A stretch of DNA of 12,951 nt from Candidatus Latescibacterota bacterium (lineage in GTDB: Bacteria > Latescibacterota > UBA2968 > GCA-2709665), in contig JASLMQ010000737.1 in NCBI GenBank assembly GCA_030746455.1, forward strand, positions 1 to 12,951, read 5' to 3'. Position numbers and translations under genes: made by a program. Below, piece after piece: positions 12,007-12,951 of the stretch (the first letter of the stretch is position 1; each line of letters starts with the position of its first letter). The notes beneath the pieces are model-generated. The model saw only the letters and a program-made list of their open reading frames with translations. It ran no database searches and had not been told where the DNA came from.

Positions 12007-12756
12007 ATGGGCGCGACGATGTTCGAGCGGGTGCACGCGATCGCATGGCCCAGGCGCGACCACGGCTACCGCGGCCGCATGGGCAGCTTCCTACAGCTTC
12101 AGGACGGGTCGCTACTCCTGTCCTACACCGACGAAGACATCATGGCCGTCCGCTCGACCGACTTGGGCAGGACCTGGTCCGGGCCGTCGGTCCTGATCCC
12201 CGGTCCCAGGCCGCCCGCCCAGGGCAGGCTGGCCCATCCCAGCTTCCTCCGTTTTGATGACGGGCAGATCCTGATGTCCTACATCTACAGCACCCATCCC
12301 ACAACGCCCTACTATGGCCACAACTACTATCGGCGTTCCGACGACGACGGGCGGACCTGGACCGACCAGTACCTGATGACGCCTCATCCGGGCTACATAA
12401 TCGTACACAACGATCGCCTGTTCCGAATGTCGACCGGTCGCATTGTGGCCCTCGCCGAGTATAAGGCCTACTACCCCGACTCGCGGGACCACAGTGGCTA
12501 CGTGGGCATCGCCTGCTTCTCGGACGACAACGGCTACAGCTGGCAGGTCAGTGAGAACACCGTGGACATGCAGCCCGACGAGGTGCAGGAACCCGATGGC
12601 GTCGAGCTCGAGGATGGCCGCGTGATGATGTTCGCCCGCACCTACAGCGGGTTCGCCGTCCGCGCCTACTCCAGCGACGGGTGCCGGACCTGGTCCTCCT
12701 GCGCCAGGTCCTCGGCGATCTCGCTGTCCTGCACCACGCGCGCCACGATGCTGTAG
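12007..12756 (+). CDS. BNR/Asp-box sialidase-like protein, 3' part lost
   Basis: The ATG at 12007 has GGGAGG 7 nt upstream; the frame is open from 11710, but that extension looks non-coding. The sequence is a beta-propeller type with four Asp boxes (SxDxGxTW): STDLGRTW at 50-57, SDDDGRTW at 111-118, SDDNGYSW at 172-179 and SSDGCRTW at 222-229, the last with Cys for the usual Gly. QEPDGVELEDGR at 194-205 is typical of the sialidase-like family. There is no signal peptide. Homologous character ends at about residue 230 (nt 12696); the last 19 residues to the TAG at 12754-12756 are antisense to the sigma-factor fragment and are not sialidase sequence. Relatives usually run to 350-400 aa, so a third or more is missing. 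Exo-sialidase activity is not proven: many Asp-box proteins act on other sugars. Confidence 0.8.
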   Translation: MGATMFERVHAIAWPRRDHGYRGRMGSFLQLQDGSLLLSYTDEDIMAVRSTDLGRTWSGPSVLIPGPRPPAQGRLAHPSFLRFDDGQILMSYIYSTHPTTPYYGHNYYRRSDDDGRTWTDQYLMTPHPGYIIVHNDRLFRMSTGRIVALAEYKAYYPDSRDHSGYVGIACFSDDNGYSWQVSENTVDMQPDEVQEPDGVELEDGRVMMFARTYSGFAVRAYSSDGCRTWSSCARSSAISLSCTTRATML

Positions 12757-12845
12757 ACCATGACCTTGTGCCGGTCGACGATCTCGGCAAAGGCCTTCTC
12801 GTCGCCGCGAGATCCCCGCCGAACAAGCCTCGACTCATCGGACAT
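12666..12845 (-). CDS. N-terminal fragment of an ECF-type RNA polymerase sigma-70 factor
   Basis: A minus-strand frame from the ATG at 12845, with GGTGGA 5 nt upstream as ribosome site. It reads MSDESRLVRRGSRGDEKAF, then AEIVDRH at 20-26, VYSIVARVVQD at 30-40 and AEDLAQE at 44-50, the classic region 2.1-2.2 of ECF sigma factors (GDxxAFxxLxxRH...VYxxxxRxxxDxxxAEDLxQE). Where the family continues with VFLKAW or similar, this sequence reads DQVRHPSLE and stops (TAG at 12666-12668). Homology is therefore lost at about 12696, the same place where the convergent sialidase-like gene breaks. A full factor is about 170-200 aa. Probably a fragment created by a rearrangement or assembly joint. Confidence 0.75.
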   Translation of the reverse strand: MSDESRLVRRGSRGDEKAFAEIVDRHKVMVYSIVARVVQDSEIAEDLAQEDQVRHPSLE

Positions 12846-12912
12846 GACATTCCACCGAATAGATCGGATTCAGCAGCGTGACTCCTGTACCATGAGAGGG
12901 CCGGCGGTCCCG

Positions 12913-12949
12913 CATTGTTTCAGCAATCCGCAGGAAATCTGAAACAATG
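12913..12949 (-). promoter_or_regulatory. 11-bp inverted repeat upstream of the sigma fragment
   Basis: CATTGTTTCAG (12913-12923) and CTGAAACAATG (12939-12949) are perfect inverted copies separated by 15 nt, 68-104 bp upstream of the sigma ATG. It could be an operator for a dimeric regulator in the sigma promoter region, or a hairpin at which the sequence ends. Confidence 0.45.
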
Positions 12950-12951
12950 AG

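Noticed and set aside
12548..12850. A 100-aa minus-strand frame starting at 12850
   Set aside because: Arg/Ser/Thr-rich shadow; the neighbouring frame from 12845 carries the ECF sigma signature.

Overview
The window is GC-rich, gene-dense bacterial DNA with Shine-Dalgarno starts, an ATGA start/stop overlap and intrinsic terminators. Gene content is a glycan-use locus (lyase-like protein, GH29 fucosidase, SSS symporter, BNR/sialidase protein) plus a PcfJ-domain protein. The intergenic DNA carries short repeats: GC-rich hairpins and three-copy arrays of 7, 9 and 10 nt units. That mix resembles environmental PVC-type or related lineages (Planctomycetota, Lentisphaerota, Kiritimatiellota, Hydrogenedentota) rather than a model organism. 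This placement is an inference; no rRNA or marker gene is present.

Layout. 1-961 (+): the tail of an unidentified reading frame, then an alpha/beta hydrolase. 1180-7359 (+): a polysaccharide-lyase-like protein of 803 aa, a GH29 alpha-L-fucosidase-like enzyme, an isochorismatase-superfamily (cysteine hydrolase) protein overlapping the fucosidase by ATGA, and an SSS symporter, closed by a clear terminator at 7394-7424. None of the three enzymes has a visible signal peptide, so the set looks like import plus cytoplasmic processing of a (possibly fucosylated or uronate-containing) saccharide. 7655-10557 (-): a PcfJ-domain protein followed 14 nt later by an MFS transporter. 10766-11486 (-): a stand-alone response-regulator receiver protein and a 62-aa protein of unknown function, separated by a 27-bp near-perfect palindrome. 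11487-12006: a long non-coding stretch with a Crp/Fnr-type operator match. 12007-12951: a BNR/sialidase-like gene (+) that runs head-on into the N-terminal part of an ECF sigma-factor gene (-). Both homologies stop at about 12696, which marks either a real rearrangement or a chimeric assembly joint.

The most unusual features are the intergenic repeats. Three hairpins (1083-1113, 3663-3695, 5762-5829) share one architecture, two stems separated by a GNA/GNA internal loop, with different paired bases in the stems. Two of them are followed immediately by in-phase 7-nt repeats. Other notable items are the sialidase/sigma junction, the 11240-11266 palindrome, and the translationally coupled fucosidase/cysteine-hydrolase pair. 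No CRISPR array, tRNA, rRNA, transposase or clear phage gene was seen.
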